Positions 10,971 to 23,573 of a stretch of 64,000 nucleotides of DNA are shown one piece after another. The stretch covers positions 124,001 through 188,000 of the forward strand of contig JAGYXB010001855.1 of assembly GCA_022495005.1 (NCBI GenBank), read 5' to 3'. A program made the translations under genes and the position numbers. A model generated the notes under the pieces. That model had not been told where the DNA came from. It saw nothing but the letters and a program-made list of their open reading frames with translations, and did no database searches. This DNA is from Rhyacophila brunnea (Eukaryota; Arthropoda; Insecta; Trichoptera; Rhyacophilidae). Numbering within the stretch: the stretch's first letter is position 1; the number at the start of each line of letters is the position of its first letter.

Positions 10971-11285
10971 TGTCCAGAAACTTGTACGTATGCAGTTTGC
11001 CGTATCACACTTCACCGTGAAATATTCTATTGGAAATAATAATATGGTCGTATATTAAAGACCGTCCAACCTCTTTGGGTCGTATAGTACTGACATAAAA
11101 TTCATGTCTAAATAAAAAACGGTTCTTGTTGGTTTACACTTTACATGAAGCCATCAGCAAACAAATTTTGAAAATAGCCGATATACTGGTTATTTGTTAG
11201 GTTAGGTTAAGTTTTCATTCTTGAATTCATCAATTTTGCCAAATCAGCTATGAAAACTGAATTATTGTTCATATTGAATCTAATA
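10971..11285 (+). repeat. TTAGG-R dispersed repeat, copy 3 (3' truncated)
   Basis: TGTCCAGAAACTTGTACGTA, CACACTTCACCGTGAAAT, ACATAAAATTCATGTCTAAA and GTTAGGTTAGGTTAAG are present in family order. It stops after GAATCTAATAAAAT, missing the palindromic 3' block. Confidence 0.82.
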
Positions 11286-11715
11286 AAATCTTACTCTATC
11301 TACATAATAATTTGATGAGTTCATTTATTTACGTAAAAATTTACCGCCAAGTTTTATGATTCACATAATATACATAATGTAACAAATATAATATGGAACA
11401 TTGCTTATAAGCCAAATGAATTCTTTAAAAAATGATTCAATTATTATGATACAGATGATAACATTGAAAAGATATAACATGTCCTGATCATCATCAACAT
11501 TATGAAAGCTATATTTTGCAGCCATGTAATATAATAAACAATACATAATATCTACAATATACGAGTACCTACACAATATACATACGTATTTTTTTTGATA
11601 ATTAATGATACGTCCTGTCATAATAATTATTAAAAGAAAACGGAAAATAGTCATAGTAATTGAATTTCAGTTGAGGAATACCAATCATTTAACTTTTGCT
11701 GTCATTACTACAATA

Positions 11716-12284
11716 CCGTTGCGAAGGGTGGAGGTAGGCTGTTAAGATCCGCCGTAAATAGTGCACATTAAACTTTGTTAGTCATACGTATTTGTTTTTA
11801 TTGAACTAAGACTACAATTTACGGATGGTATTGGTTAGTTTTTAAAAATCAATTAAGCCCTGCCTAACCAAACCATACTATTTATGGTATATTTTGGACG
11901 ATACGACAAAATTGTGCACACTTTTTCATTCATAGTTATTTGTTTTCATTGGATTAAGAATACATATTACAGATATCGATGGTTCACTTTTAAAAAAATC
12001 ATTAAGTCCTGCCTAAACCAAATTATATTAGATAAACATATTATTCTATTTTTAAAATATCGAAAGTTATGTATGATTTAATTGCATATTTTTGGATATT
12101 TTATAGATAAACGAGTATTTTTTTACTAATATCTATCATGGCTTGGTTTAGCAGGGTTGATTTAATTGATTTTTAAAAACTGACTAACACTATCTGTTAA
12201 TTGTAGTTTTATTTCAATGAAAACAAATACGTATGGTTGACCAAGTTTTGTGTACACTATATCCATCTCCATCCTTCGCCACTG
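11716..12284. mobile_element. Foldback MITE, family A copy 3
   Basis: Left end CCGTTGCGAAGGGTGGAGG, right inverse end CAGTGGCGAAGGATGGAG. The flanks CTACAATA (11708-11715) and CTATAATA (12285-12292) agree at 7 of 8 positions, supporting an 8-bp target duplication and hence hAT affinity for the whole family. The right arm has lost part of the terminal block. Confidence 0.88.
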
Positions 12285-12292
12285 CTATAATA

Positions 12293-13209
12293 TATATTTT
12301 ATATATCTATATATTATCATCACACAGAACGTCGTCTTCACGTGACCATATTTGTAATAAAAAAATAGATTTATAACGATTGGCACTGGCACATAAATAA
12401 ATAACATTGTAAACGGTTCAAATTCCAAATATGTGGATAATTAATTGGAAATTGGTCTCATAAAAAAATACCACAATGTTTCCAATAATCTGCAATGTAT
12501 ATTTAATGGAAAATAAATCTACTTAGGTTTAAGTACAGATAAGAGAAGATGAACTTACCCACTGAACAATTTTCGAGAATGATTCGCTTACAATATCATT
12601 GTAATGAAATATATTTAATATATAATTAATATAGAAGAAGAATTTTATATGAATAATATTTAATATAGAATCTATGTTGAAGTTGCAAATTTTGATTCCA
12701 ATAGCATTATTACTGTGGTTTTGAATTGATTTGTTTCGAGTTCAATGTCTTTTTCAGTACGTAATGTTCATGACACCGTTAAATAGATATACTGAGGAAA
12801 ATTTTTAAATGTTGACAAAGTGATTGTTTACCGAGCTGATGGTTTTATAAAATAAAATGTTATTTAAAGGGTTAAGTTATCGAATAAACGACATTGGAGT
12901 TGCGGTTTCGTGCGGTCTAAAACATCTCGTGTCATCAAAGCATTTAAATGTTAAATCATTAATATGCCAGTGGCATGACACAAATAGTTTTACAAAGGGG
13001 GTGAGCTGGCTGCGTCTGGAACGGCACTGAAACTTTCAACTCGGAAGACCATACATATCTTTTAAAATAAGCGAGTTGAGGAGTCAGAATTTTTTAATTT
13101 TATAGATACCTACTGTCATTTAAGGGGACATACGTATTATGTATTCTTCAATATGTACAATATATTATATTATATTACTATACACAGAATTAAATTCTAT
13201 ATATTATAA
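12293..13209. other. AT-rich gene-free stretch
   Basis: No ORF or repeat boundary recognised. Confidence 0.5.
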
Positions 13210-13211
13210 AA

Positions 13212-13565
13212 ACCACTTGTTCACCGCGTGTGTGCTACCCGTGCCACTGTATGGCTGTGAGACGTTGTATCTTACCATATCCGAGTTTTGATCTTTGAGA
13301 ACCGACGTACTTCGCCGAGTTTTAGGGGTAGACTGGTACGACCGTGTTACACACACTTCGCGAGTTCGCGAGCTAACAAATCAGTCTTTGGTGACGTGTA
13401 CAATTATTACACAGACATGTGTTTTAGATACCGCCAGAAATACTTGTGGCACAGACGTGTAGATTCCTTCTCATTCAGCCTGAACTGGTGATACACTAGC
13501 GATTTACGGATTATGCGAGAGGCATTTGACGTAGCGATGGACTGGCAAAACGAAGGGAGTGGGAT
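13212..13565 (+). pseudogene. Non-LTR retrotransposon fragment, post-RT region
   Basis: Plus-strand translation gives VLPVPLYGCETLYLT, then LRRVLGVDWYDRVT after a stop, matching the domain that follows reverse transcriptase in CR1/Jockey-type elements (VLLYGxExWxLT…LRRILGxxWxDxVTN). Several stops follow. It is the same subfamily as 58141-58605. Confidence 0.75.
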
Positions 13566-13689
13566 GATTGTTCGTATAATGAAATAATTAATTATTAGAT
13601 ATTATGTATACCTTAGTATAAATTATAAAATATTGATAACTTAATAATAATTCCTCTACGCTGCGCGCATCAGCTAAGAACTCGACCAG

Positions 13690-13808
13690 ACACCGGCGTC
13701 TCGAGACGCTGCATTTAGACATAAATGAATGGTCGTGTTCATTTGACATTTATAATATGTATATGCAGTGTCCAGAGACACCTGTGTCTAGACACCAGTG
13801 GGTCGTGT
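13690..13808. repeat. Short imperfect inverted repeat
   Basis: Left arm CGACCAGACACCGGCGTCTC and right arm inverse CGACCCACTGGTGTCTAGAC share GTGTCT/GACAC blocks and end in GCTGCATTTA / ACTGCATATA. About 120 bp, GC-richer than its surroundings; possibly a small MITE. Confidence 0.45.
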
Positions 13809-13809
13809 G

Positions 13810-14362
13810 AAATGGTACTAAAATATAGCTACACAGTCTACTACATCATAAATTAAAAAAAATATTGATATTATTAATTCATTAATTATTATTCAAGTTG
13901 ATCAGAACAGGGCATTTTTATTCTTACACAAAGCCACGTAAAAAACTCTGTTTTGATGTTTTCTTTTGATTGTTTAGTTTTTTTTAGCTTAAACTGTTCA
14001 CCAACATTTATTTCATTCCATATATTATAATAATATTGGCAGAAATAATCTGGATTATATAATATATCGTGGCGTGGTATGCAGCACAATATGATTTGAT
14101 ATGCTGCAGAAATGTTAGCGTCCTCACAAAGTGTAAGTCGTATTATTAATTAGTTGGTCGTAATATAATACAAATCGTGCAATACAATGAGTATGTAATA
14201 GGGGATTAAGTGGGATGCAATTAAGCCCTGCACAGTACTTGGGTGAACATTTCATATATATTGTATATTAATCGATATAATAGAGCCTGCATATGCTTTC
14301 AATCGGAACCCGGGTCATTAAAACCGATTTATATGAAATAGTACAAGCTTCCATCATTTTTA
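13810..14362. other. AT-rich gene-free stretch
   Basis: Nothing supported. Confidence 0.45.
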
Positions 14363-14811
14363 CCGCGTTTTTATTAGCTCGTATTCTTGTTTGTCCAGTA
14401 CAATTTTTTTATTGTTTATCCAAATCTTGCAATCGATTTTTAACTAACTTCCCGACTAGATAGACATTTGAAACTTTTAGAATACATCAGAACACGATGA
14501 CAATGCATTCTTTAATTTTTTTAGCCATCTTTATGCAGAATTGAATTCATTTTCAGTTAATTCTGTTCTGTATGGAAAGTTATTTCCGAAAAAAATCTTA
14601 AAAAGTAAAACACTATTATTGGTTGCTAAAGGGGTCCTAGCAACTAAATTGTTAATATATACGTGCGTTACTATGGAAATCAATATGAAATGTCAAAATG
14701 ATATTTCAGTATTCTATATTTATTCAGTATTTCTATCAAGTACAAAAAAAAGTATTTTTGAAAAGAATTGTCAAGTTTATATGATTCAACAGAAAATTTA
14801 AAAACGTGGTG
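14363..14811 (+). mobile_element. TA-flanked MITE, family C copy 2
   Basis: Left terminus CCGCGTTTTTATTAGCTCG preceded by TA, right end AAAAACGTGG followed by TGTA. Contains TTAACTAACTTCCCGACTAG, CAGTTAATTCTGTTCTG, GGTTGCTAAAGGGGTCCTAG and ACGTGCGTTACTATGGAAAT. An 86-codon ORF inside is shared with other copies but drifts with the DNA and resembles no known protein, so it is not called as a gene. Confidence 0.9.
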
Positions 14812-16599
14812 TATAAAAAGTTATTTTATCTTGTAGATATTATAATTTGCTTCAGAATCTACTGAACAACTTTGCCACCGCGTGAGGACTGTGCTCTGGG
14901 TTGAAAAGCGATTAAAATTTTAATTCGAAATCAAAGACGTGATAATACTTAATTTATTGTTTATTATTTTCTATTTATTTGAAGAAAGCATTACAATTAT
15001 ATACCTACATATTTTTAGTGTACATAAACACTAAAGTTCCTTGCGATAGATTCTATTAGAAAGGAAATTAAATCATATTAGATTACTAAAACACGTAATA
15101 TTAAGTATATTGTACTATATATATGTATAAGTATATAATATTATATCGAGAGCTTTTGCATTATAGAGAAAAAGCTTTTTTATTCGACAGCTCCTTATTT
15201 ATCACTGAATCTACCGGGCATACGTTTGGAATCAAAAAAAAAGACTAATTATTGCGACTCCAGCTAGGAACTATTAATTTTTATTGCATCTTGAATATCA
15301 CGGTATTGTGATAATTTGATAATAATGAATTATTTAGTTTATCAGTTCACATTTTGTTATTTTATTTATTAAGTTAGCCATATCCCAGTGACATGACTAT
15401 AATTTTAAAATCTCATTTACTATCAGATGTCGTACATACCGTAAATGCATTTTTAATTAATAACAAACTATTGTGTTGCTCGTAGCAATACGTAATTATA
15501 GAAATAAATTCAATCTTAGATTAATGCATATAAAAATAAGATGCTGCTATGCATTTCTGTTTTCTAATTTTGTTTTTCTAAATCCAATTTCTGTAGTTCA
15601 ATAAGAGTAATAACACAATAAGAGAAACAAATTTAAAATTGATTTGAAAATGATTAAAGAATGAGACAATGGAGATGAGCCGGCAACAGGAGTTATCCAA
15701 GTAGGTACATAATAATATGATATTGACATTTTAGATGAAAGCGTCTGGTCGGTATAATAATATAAGTTATATTATTAATTATTATGCTAAATATAATTAT
15801 TATTGATTGACAGTGGGTCCAATTATTGGTTGGAAATGTCAACCAATCGTAAGGTTATCAGTTTGTGACTGGGTATAAGTAAAACAATGATATCAATGAG
15901 TATATTAAAAAAATATAACGATAACACTTATTATGAAAGAAAAAATTATCTGCAACAATAAAAAAATTATTTAATATTATATACTTCACTATAAACATTG
16001 GAAGATGAACACATAAATGTGAACAGTACGTTTACCACTTTTTTATGGTAAACTGAGTTTGAATGAAGTTTGATTTAGTACCCATGTGTTGCCAATTCAT
16101 TTTATTTTTTCACGTAAATTAATAAAAATGAGAAAGATTCGGAAAAAAACAATGCTTCGCACTTTTAACAAAGTGATTCCACATGATCTTATACGTTTTA
16201 CGATAGTTTCATATTTGGCTGACTAATTGGATTTATGAAGCAGAAAGGCCATTTTAAGGCCAGATTTACTTTACTATTTTAAATCTCGCTAACCCATTCA
16301 TTAAGTGTTTACTATCAGAAACAGCAGTCTCGTATAACATATGTAAACACTAAACACAATATTGATTCTACGAATTTTTATAAATGAAAATCGTTTATAG
16401 TTTAATATAAATTTAAAAAAATCACATATGTACGATGCAGGTAACATACGTGAAGTGAATTTGAGAAATAGAATAAATAAATCGAGAAACATTTAGTGAG
16501 ACGTTTCTCCCATTTACTTACACCTAATCTGTCTTCTTTTTATAGATAGAAAACCATTGCGCACTAACAGAAAATGCTATTCTGGAGCCCCGCTGGTCA
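14812..16599. other. Long AT-rich gene-free stretch
   Basis: About 1.8 kb with no exon, RNA gene or repeat family recognised. Confidence 0.5.
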
Positions 16600-16600
16600 C

Positions 16601-16612
16601 GGGGGGGGGGGG
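16601..16612 (+). repeat. G12 homopolymer
   Basis: A run of twelve G in otherwise AT-rich DNA, next to GGAGCCCCGCTGGTCAC. The length may be unreliable in an assembly. Confidence 0.9.
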
Positions 16613-16799
16613 AATCACCGGATAATAAATAACCATTTTTACTGCCTTATACAATCGTAACAGAAAAATAATTAATCCGTTTATTTAAATGAATTTAGAG
16701 GGGGGAAAGTAGACCTAGCAAGAGAGTAGAGAGTAAAAAATAGAGCCAGATTTATTTTTGACCGATTTTATTAATGTTATTTGTACATAAAAAAATTCA

Positions 16800-16915
16800 A
16801 TATTAACTATCGAAAAAAATGCCAATCCCGGGACCAGTCCCGGGATCGTCAAATTGTAATCCCGAAATCCCGGGATCAAATATTTGGGTCGGGATTGAAT
16901 TCCCTACACATGGCT
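16800..16915 (-). mobile_element. Solo hAT-like end with CCCGGGA clusters
   Basis: On the minus strand it starts TAGGGAATTCAATCCCGAC and carries three CCCGGGA blocks in 100 bp, a layout known from hAT subterminal regions. The opposite terminus is absent, so this is a decayed end. Confidence 0.5.
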
Positions 16916-17049
16916 ATAAGATATAACTACCTACTTACTGAAATTCCAGATAATATAAGTAACTACCTAGTACCTACCATAGTTAGTAGTGGGAGCATAA
17001 TATTATTATAGTTAACATGGTATTAAGTTACTTGCAATTAGATGTTTTG

Positions 17050-17446
17050 TGTCCGGAAATATGTACGTATGCAGTTCGCCGTATCACACTTCACCGTGCA
17101 ATGTTGTATCCGAAATATAAGGTCGTATATGATAAAATTCATGTCTAAATAAAACACGGTTCTTGTCGGTTTACAGGAAGCCAGCGACAAACAAATTTTG
17201 AAAATAGCCAATATACTGGATTAATTGTTAGGTTAGGTTGGGTTAAGTTAGGTTAGGTTAGGTTTTCATTCTTGAATTCATGAATTTTGCCAAAATCGGT
17301 TATGAGAATGCTCCACGAACAACGGGTAATTTTTGTATCTTTGTGCTATAGAGATGACCGCATAGAATACGGTCATCTCTTTCCGACAAGAAAGCTCACG
17401 GCGCACTGTGCTACGGTGAAATGTAATATGTACGTAAAATTTACCC
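17050..17446 (+). repeat. TTAGG-R dispersed repeat, copy 4
   Basis: This copy has the longest telomere-like core: several TTAGG units with GGGTTAAG variants at 17228-17265. The 3' part holds a perfect 11-bp stem AGAGATGACCG…CGGTCATCTCT and ends GTGCTACGGTGAAATG. Subfamily-specific GCTCCACGAACAACGGGTA is shared with the copy at 44686. Confidence 0.88.
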
Positions 17447-19449
17447 AGTTATTTTGGTTAGGTCAAATTGCATTGTAATCTATGATTTATTTTCTTTAGA
17501 ATTATAATTTTTCACGTAGGTAGATTATTTGTAAAGTCGCAAAAATATTATATTAATATTACCATATCAACAGTAGGTTGATAAATAACTGATAGTTGAT
17601 GACATTCATTTCGTCGAAAATTTTACAGTAAACAAGTGAAAACGAAAAGATGTTATTTTTAAATGTATCTACCAAGAAACTTACTATTAATTGTATAGGT
17701 ACATATATACCTTAAAGGCATTTAATATATTATTTTATCTTATCTACAAGGGATATGACAGATATGCATATTTTTAGAACCATCTATATCCAAGGAATAT
17801 ATTATTAATTATAATTATACTAGTGATATTAAATTACTGTAGGTATGTCGATCTGTTGTTATTATAATATGTATTACATCTATAATATAGAATACAATAA
17901 TATTATAGTAGGTATGTTATTAGTGGTTATTTATATGAACAATATTTATTGCAGTTTATATGACAATAATAACAATGGTTCTCAAATATGAAGGTGAATT
18001 GCTGGATTGATAGGTACTATATAAAAAAGTTTCCACCACCACCCGTCATATATACACAGCCATGGATATGCACGGCTACTTTCCATGACGCTTTAAACAT
18101 GTCTGAAAGAAGTGATTTTAAGAGCTCATTCCGTCCCGAGACGGAGCCACACGGGACTGATGTTGCAACCATGCACCGTAGTGCTTAAAGAAGAAAGTTA
18201 AGAAAGATTGTTTTTGTTTTTTGGACTGGCTCTAATAAATAATATTAAAATCCATCAATAATATAGACCCACATCGTGTAAATGTGAGTCGCAGACTCAT
18301 AGCTTACATTTTGCAATTTTGTTATATTTGGGTTAAATATACCAAGTGACATATATAAAGAAAAATAGTTGTTATCAAAAGTCACTTAAAACCGTGTGAA
18401 AGTAAGTTCTGTCTTCAAAGGCCTTTCTAAACAAACGGCGAGCTCTATTTCGATTTCTGTGTTGTGTTCCTGCAGCCTTAGGAGTATTACATTTAAAAAA
18501 ATAATGTACTCGGTCATTAATATTCAAGGGAGTTCAATAATTTACTTCTAATTACAAAAAACAGTGCTCTGGTGGTTTCTTGTGATTATCTCAAAACTCG
18601 ATTTTTGGAATATGAGAGTTATGACTCTAGGCAACTCATATTATGTGATTATAATAACAACGAACGTATGTTTTCAATTAGGAAGATTTTAATTATTTAC
18701 AATATAAGTAATTTTTGTTCCTAATAATTTATCTGTCTCGGAGAAACTGTCTGTGCATCACTATGCATAAGACACGTGCTTGTCTACAAAAAAGTACAAT
18801 GTGTATCTATGACATACTTACATAGTTAATTGAAGTATTACATGTGTTATAAGTATTTAGCGATAAGTTGCAATATTATGTATAACTATATTAGATTTAG
18901 TTAGTGGTTAAGTCCTGAATAGGGTTGGACTAATTCAAACAGTTTTATCTTGTGAGATTTGGGCTTCGCGAAATCCCAGATGATGGGATGGGATGACCGT
19001 TGTTCTGGATATGGACATTGCTGGTGATGCAATAGTTTATTTTGTATTAATTCCGGGTGGAAATGAGCTTGACTTTTAGCGGATGCACTTGGCAGGCCAA
19101 AGTTGAGTTTTCTAATTAAACCAAAACAGAAGAGAAACTGCAGGGTGGCCGTGTTATTAGAACATGATGTACACAGTCATATGACATAATATACAATATA
19201 CGACGCCTGACACACAACCGACCGAGATACACACCTCTCTTTTTCTCACCCAAGGGCTGGTCTAAGGCTTTAAAGCGCCAAAACATAGTTACATAATTCA
19301 ATGTTAATAAAACGACGTTGGCCAACAAAGGCGTTGATACTTTAAATCCTAATTACCTTCTCATTTACTTCTCACAATTTTCTTATAAAAAATACCACAA
19401 CCTAAATCGCATTATACCTATGTGCAAACGTAAATTTTTGCTACTTATA
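17447..19449. other. AT-rich gene-free stretch
   Basis: A small GC hairpin CCGTCCCGAGACGG near 18131 is the only local structure noted. No exon could be supported. Confidence 0.45.
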
Positions 19450-19457
19450 CTTGGTAA

Positions 19458-19851
19458 CAGCGTTGCCAATTTAGCGTTTTTCTTACCAGATTAAGCATTT
19501 TTTGATAAGCATCTAGCTTGCAAAAAACGCATATAGCTTGTGGCATTTTTACTAGCATTTTTGATCTCGTCAACAGTTTTAAATAATATGTTGAAAATAC
19601 AATAGATATTTAGTTTATTTATTTTCATGCGCATCAAATTTATTACTATCAGTTATATACTTAACACTGGTTGGTGGTTGGTAGGTACCTATTTTAGTAG
19701 AGTAAGAAATAAAATAACATAATTTAACACGTTGAAACAATATGAGCATTCATGGCCTTATAGTGAAATGCAATTTTATTTTTTTCCAGTCAAATAGCTT
19801 GTTTTCGTACCCCAACTGGCATGTTTTTGTCAACGATAGTTGGCAACACTG
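19458..19851. mobile_element. Short hAT element (CAGTGTTGCCAAC type)
   Basis: Termini CAGCGTTGCCAATTTAGCG (left) and the inverse CAGTGTTGCCAACTATCG (right), flanked by CTTGGTAA (19450-19457) and TTTGGTAA (19852-19859), 7 of 8 matching. 394 bp, non-coding. Related copies lie near 43500-43967 (inverted) and 59395. Confidence 0.85.
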
Positions 19852-20049
19852 TTTGGTAAAACTTATTATGTGAGCGAAACACTTGTCATATTAAATTATA
19901 TTTTATACTTAGGTACGTTGCAAATAAATGACAGATATTTTTGGTAAGCTTATCCCATTACCATAAATTTGGAATAATATGTTTAAAATTCACAAATAAA
20001 TAAATTAAAAATTTAAACGTTAAAAAAAATTAAACTACGGGCATCTTAA

Positions 20050-20230
20050 TTAATTACGACAATTTTAACTAGTAGTTATTGTATGAAATGCTTATCGAAT
20101 TGTGTTATAATGTTAACTAGCGAATCCAACAGATACTGGTTCAAGTCCCGTGGGGTGTCGTATTTTTTTCTACAAAATAATATTTTCTAGATGGATGAGA
20201 TGTTTTCAAATTATCTATATTCAGTATATA
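20050..20230 (+). repeat. tRNA-related repeat, family E copy 3
   Basis: The upstream block TACGACAATTTTAACTAGTA also occurs at 23658 next to copy 4. The core keeps the B-box-like CTGGTTCAAGTCCCGTGG and GGGTGTCGTATTT, then TTTTCAAATTATCTATATTC. The A-box half is lost. Confidence 0.55.
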
Positions 20231-20243
20231 GAATGTTATGTGG

Positions 20244-20534
20244 ACACCGGTGTCGCGCTCGTATATAATAAGGAGGTCTTTGTATTCGAATAAAGGGGCC
20301 TTTGTGTTATGTTTATGAATGCCCCAGAGCTAATGAGTCAACGCGTGTCCGGTCCACTTTTCCGTCGGCCGCTACATTCTCAAGTCGCCGATACACTTGC
20401 TTTTATTACCGCAGCCAGTTTTATGTTCTAATTTATAACGCAAAATTATGCATTGACTCATTAGCTCTGGGGCGTTCATAAATATAATACGAAGGCCTCC
20501 TATATTATATCGAGCCCAACATCGGTGTACCGTC
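20244..20534. mobile_element. Terminal-inverted-repeat element, ~290 bp
   Basis: The arms are inverted over about 100 bp: GACACCGGTGTCGCGCTCG on the left pairs with GTACACCGATGTTGGGCTCG read from the right, followed by AGGAGG(T/C)CTT and the long match CCCCAGAGCTAATGAGTCAA. Non-coding; the superfamily is not identifiable. Confidence 0.8.
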
Positions 20535-21135
20535 TGAAACGGGCCTTACATTCTGAAATTTTGTGTCTTATCGTTGAGTAAAAGAAATAGTTTATTAAAC
20601 GTTATTAATTATTACCAATTAATAATAAGGGTTTCGCAATAATATTAATTTTCCATTTAACTAATGATAATATAAACACAACACAATTCTTTCTATAAGA
20701 GGTATCATAAATGTAAAACAGGAGCTGTGAATAACGATCTAGGACTAGGTAGACATAAGTGTAAAAAAATGTCTTTTGAATATATAATTAAAATATTTTT
20801 TTTTGATTTTGTTTTAATGAGTGGAGATATGACAGTAAGTGTCCGATTTCATTAAATAATTATGTATTATCTCTCTTAGATATTTTGCGGTTGGTGTGGT
20901 GTGGTAACAGTACCTACTTATAGGTATAGAGTGTTCCCAAAATCAATAGATTTTATTATTATATTTAATGTTGTAGGTAAACGGACTGCGATTCTTGAAA
21001 GACAAAACGGCAAATGATTTTTTTGTAGCACACTAATTGACAATTTTATTTACGTTTTTACATGGGGTTTGAATAGCCGGGACATCAAAAAATGACTCCT
21101 TCCAGCACACGTCAACTTTAGATTGGTAATTCATT
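20535..21135. other. AT-rich gene-free stretch
   Basis: Nothing supported. Confidence 0.45.
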
Positions 21136-21143
21136 GTTTATGG

Positions 21144-21851
21144 CAGGGATGGGGAACGCGGCGCCCGCGGGCGCCAGTGCGCTCTCGGAGAATATTTGAT
21201 TCGCCCACAAGATACCATCAAATTGTAATACTGCCACTCCACTAACAAGTTGAAATACTTAAAATCAAAATAGCGATCAAGATTCACAGACCCTCACTTG
21301 GACAATTATTGCTTGAGGGCAGGTAATTCTAATTATGTACAGATAATGTTGTAATTATGTCAGCTGGAGATTTACAGTGCCAAGTGTCGCATTGATTTTT
21401 TTGCATTAGATATATTCGTATATAAAATATATGTATGTATATTTAAATATAACACCCATTTTAAAATACTTATTAACAATTTAAATTTATAATAATGTTA
21501 AAAATTTGAATCTTGGTTTATTGTTTAACTTTTTTAGTCTTTGTATTTTTTATTTTAAAGCTTGAAATATTAGTTATCTAACTATAGCTTGTGATTGCTG
21601 TTGATTCCTGTTGATTTATGTTGATATGTATTTATCTTCTGTTTTAAATAAATATGAATCGATTGATTAATATGGTGCTTAATTTAAAGAACTCCAAATT
21701 TGCACATTTCTTTGATTTTAGGGGTTATATAAAGATTTTCTATTGGGATTTTTAATAGTTATCAGCCTTATAATGTATATATTATTATGCGCCCCGGCTA
21801 TGTTCAAAACTTGTATTCCGCCCTTCGTGGCAACAAGGTTGCCGACCCCTG
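21144..21851. mobile_element. Non-autonomous hAT element
   Basis: Left end CAGGGATGGGGAACGCGGCG and right inverse CCAGGGGTCGGCAACCTTG, flanked by GTTTATGG (21136-21143) and GCTTATGG (21852-21859), 7 of 8 matching. GC-rich ends (GCGCCCGCGGGCGCC) enclose AT-rich filler. A solo relative of the right end is at 27440-27475. Confidence 0.85.
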
Positions 21852-21854
21852 GCT

Positions 21855-22020
21855 TATGGTCTTCTGAAAAGTTAGTAATAGTGTGGTTTTACCTTTCGAT
21901 AGTCGACGTGTAATGATTACACGACTACTTTAGATTGGGAATTCATTGTTAATGATATTCTGAAAAGTTTATACTAGTTACTTGTGTGGTTTTACATTTC
22001 GATAGTCGACGTGTAATGAT
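21855..22020. repeat. Tandem duplication of ~95 bp
   Basis: Two units share TCTGAAAAGTT, GTGTGGTTTTAC and TTTCGATAGTCGACGTGTAA. Part of the same unit (ACTTTAGATTGGTAATTCAT) lies immediately left of the hAT at 21144, so the hAT inserted within this array. Confidence 0.7.
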
Positions 22021-22351
22021 CGTATTGGTAATAAATATCATAGGGGCACAAAGTTTAGTTAATGTCCGATCCAGACCTGTCCCACAGCGAGCGATATTAA
22101 ATTTATTAATAATAATTTCGTCTTTAGTTCAAGTGGTGCCTACACATTTTGTGTATTTGGTAAAAGAGCAAAGGGGAAGATTCTCGTATGCTATATTATG
22201 TCTCCATAAATGGGGAAAGTCATGGCATACGCACCATGGGGTCTGTGTACAATTTAGTTATCGGGTTAACACAATCATATATAATATTATTATTAATACG
22301 GTGCTCTGTAAAATAAACCGAAAAAACATCTGTTATTGTCCACTTTCATAT

Positions 22352-22620
22352 ATGAGTGGTTCACAAGCATAGTGAACCACGTCCATTCTGGTTATTTTTG
22401 AATAAGCTAGGTTCAAACACAATATTAGAGTATTTCTAGTTCTGTAAGGGTATTATTGCCATTCTGAAGTGTTATTTTGAGGAAATTTAAGTTTTAATTA
22501 TGCGAGGGAAATCATACCCCTTACAGAATAAGAAATACTCAAATATTATATTTGAACCTAGCTTACTCAAAAATAACCGGAATGGACTTGGTTCACTATG
22601 CTTGTGAACCACTCATATAT
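22352..22620. repeat. Long foldback (hairpin) element
   Basis: Arms of about 103 bp match at roughly nine of ten positions by eye: ATATATGAGTGGTTCACAAG … TTCTGTAAGGG against the reverse complement of 22510-22620. Each arm carries its own inner palindrome TGGTTCAC…GTGAACCA. The transcript would form a long double-stranded stem. It abuts MITE copy 4 directly. Confidence 0.88.
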
Positions 22621-23149
22621 CAGTAGCGAAGGGTGGAGGTAGGCCGCCATAAATAGTGCACATTAAACTTTGTTAGTCATACGTATTTGTTTTTTATTGA
22701 ACTAAGACTACACTTTACAGATTGTGTTGGTTAGTTTTTAAAAGTCAATTAAACCCTGCCTAAACCAAACCATAATAGTTTTAGCATATTTTGGGCAATA
22801 TAACAGAATGGTGCATACTTTTTCATTCATATTTACTTGTTTTCGTTGGATGAAGAATACATATTACACATACGTATTGTTGGTTGTATTATATGGTATT
22901 GTTGGTAAAATATCCAACATTATGTACGACTTAATTGCATAACTTTAGATATTTTATATTTAGATGAGTATTTTTTGACTATTATCTATTAATTATGGCA
23001 TAGTTTTCGCAGTTGAATTTTAAAAACTAACCGACAGTATCTGTAAATTGTAGTATTATTTCAATGAAAACAAATACGTATGACTGACAAAGTTTAGTGT
23101 GCACTATTTATGGCGGATCTTAACAGCCTATCTCCACCCTTCGCCACTG
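22621..23149. mobile_element. Foldback MITE, family A copy 4
   Basis: CAGTAGCGAAGGGTGGAGG to …CCACCCTTCGCCACTG. The left arm has lost the TGTTAAGATCC segment, giving 529 bp. The flanks share ATATAT on both sides, but low complexity prevents a clear duplication call. Confidence 0.85.
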
Positions 23150-23272
23150 ATATATAAAATATACTTACTTACCTATGGTTACATAGTTTTCATTAACATT
23201 ATCAGTTCATAATTAACCATTTCTTTTATTAAACGAATAATTAAAAAAAAAAGATTTTGAGAATGTAACAAT

Positions 23273-23545
23273 ACATATCGTCTCTGTTCTGGCAGAACAC
23301 ACTAACTGGAGAATACTAGTTTTGAATAATATGACTTTGAAGTTGTTAAAATGTTTGAAATGGTCTATCATGTGAGTTTATTAAGTAACTGTAAAAAGGA
23401 TGACTTTAAAATAAAGACTGTTTATATATTAAGAAGGTTTCCAGACGGTAAAGTTTGAAATAAGAAACATTTTGGTATAACTAACTCAATATGTAATTTT
23501 TTCGAATTAGTGTCTTCTGCCAGAACAGTGACGATATATTGAATA
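23273..23545. repeat. Inverted repeat with ~30-bp arms
   Basis: ATATCGTCTCTGTTCTGGCA at 23276 is answered by its inverse at 23515-23540 (TGCCAGAACAGTGACGATAT). The interior is AT-rich and non-coding. Confidence 0.65.
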
Positions 23546-23573
23546 TATATAACTTGAACACCACTAGAAAAAA

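Noticed and set aside
14541..14801. 86-codon ORF with relatives at 60873 and 61150
   Set aside because: Similarity between the ORFs is fully explained by the shared MITE DNA; no protein family match and frames break in other copies.
17220..17270. Telomere array (TTAGG)n
   Set aside because: Only a handful of imperfect units, internal to a dispersed repeat with unique flanks, so it is interstitial and not a chromosome end.
21986..22372. 128-codon plus-strand ORF
   Set aside because: Begins in a tandem duplication and ends in a foldback arm; composition follows the DNA and no family is recognisable.
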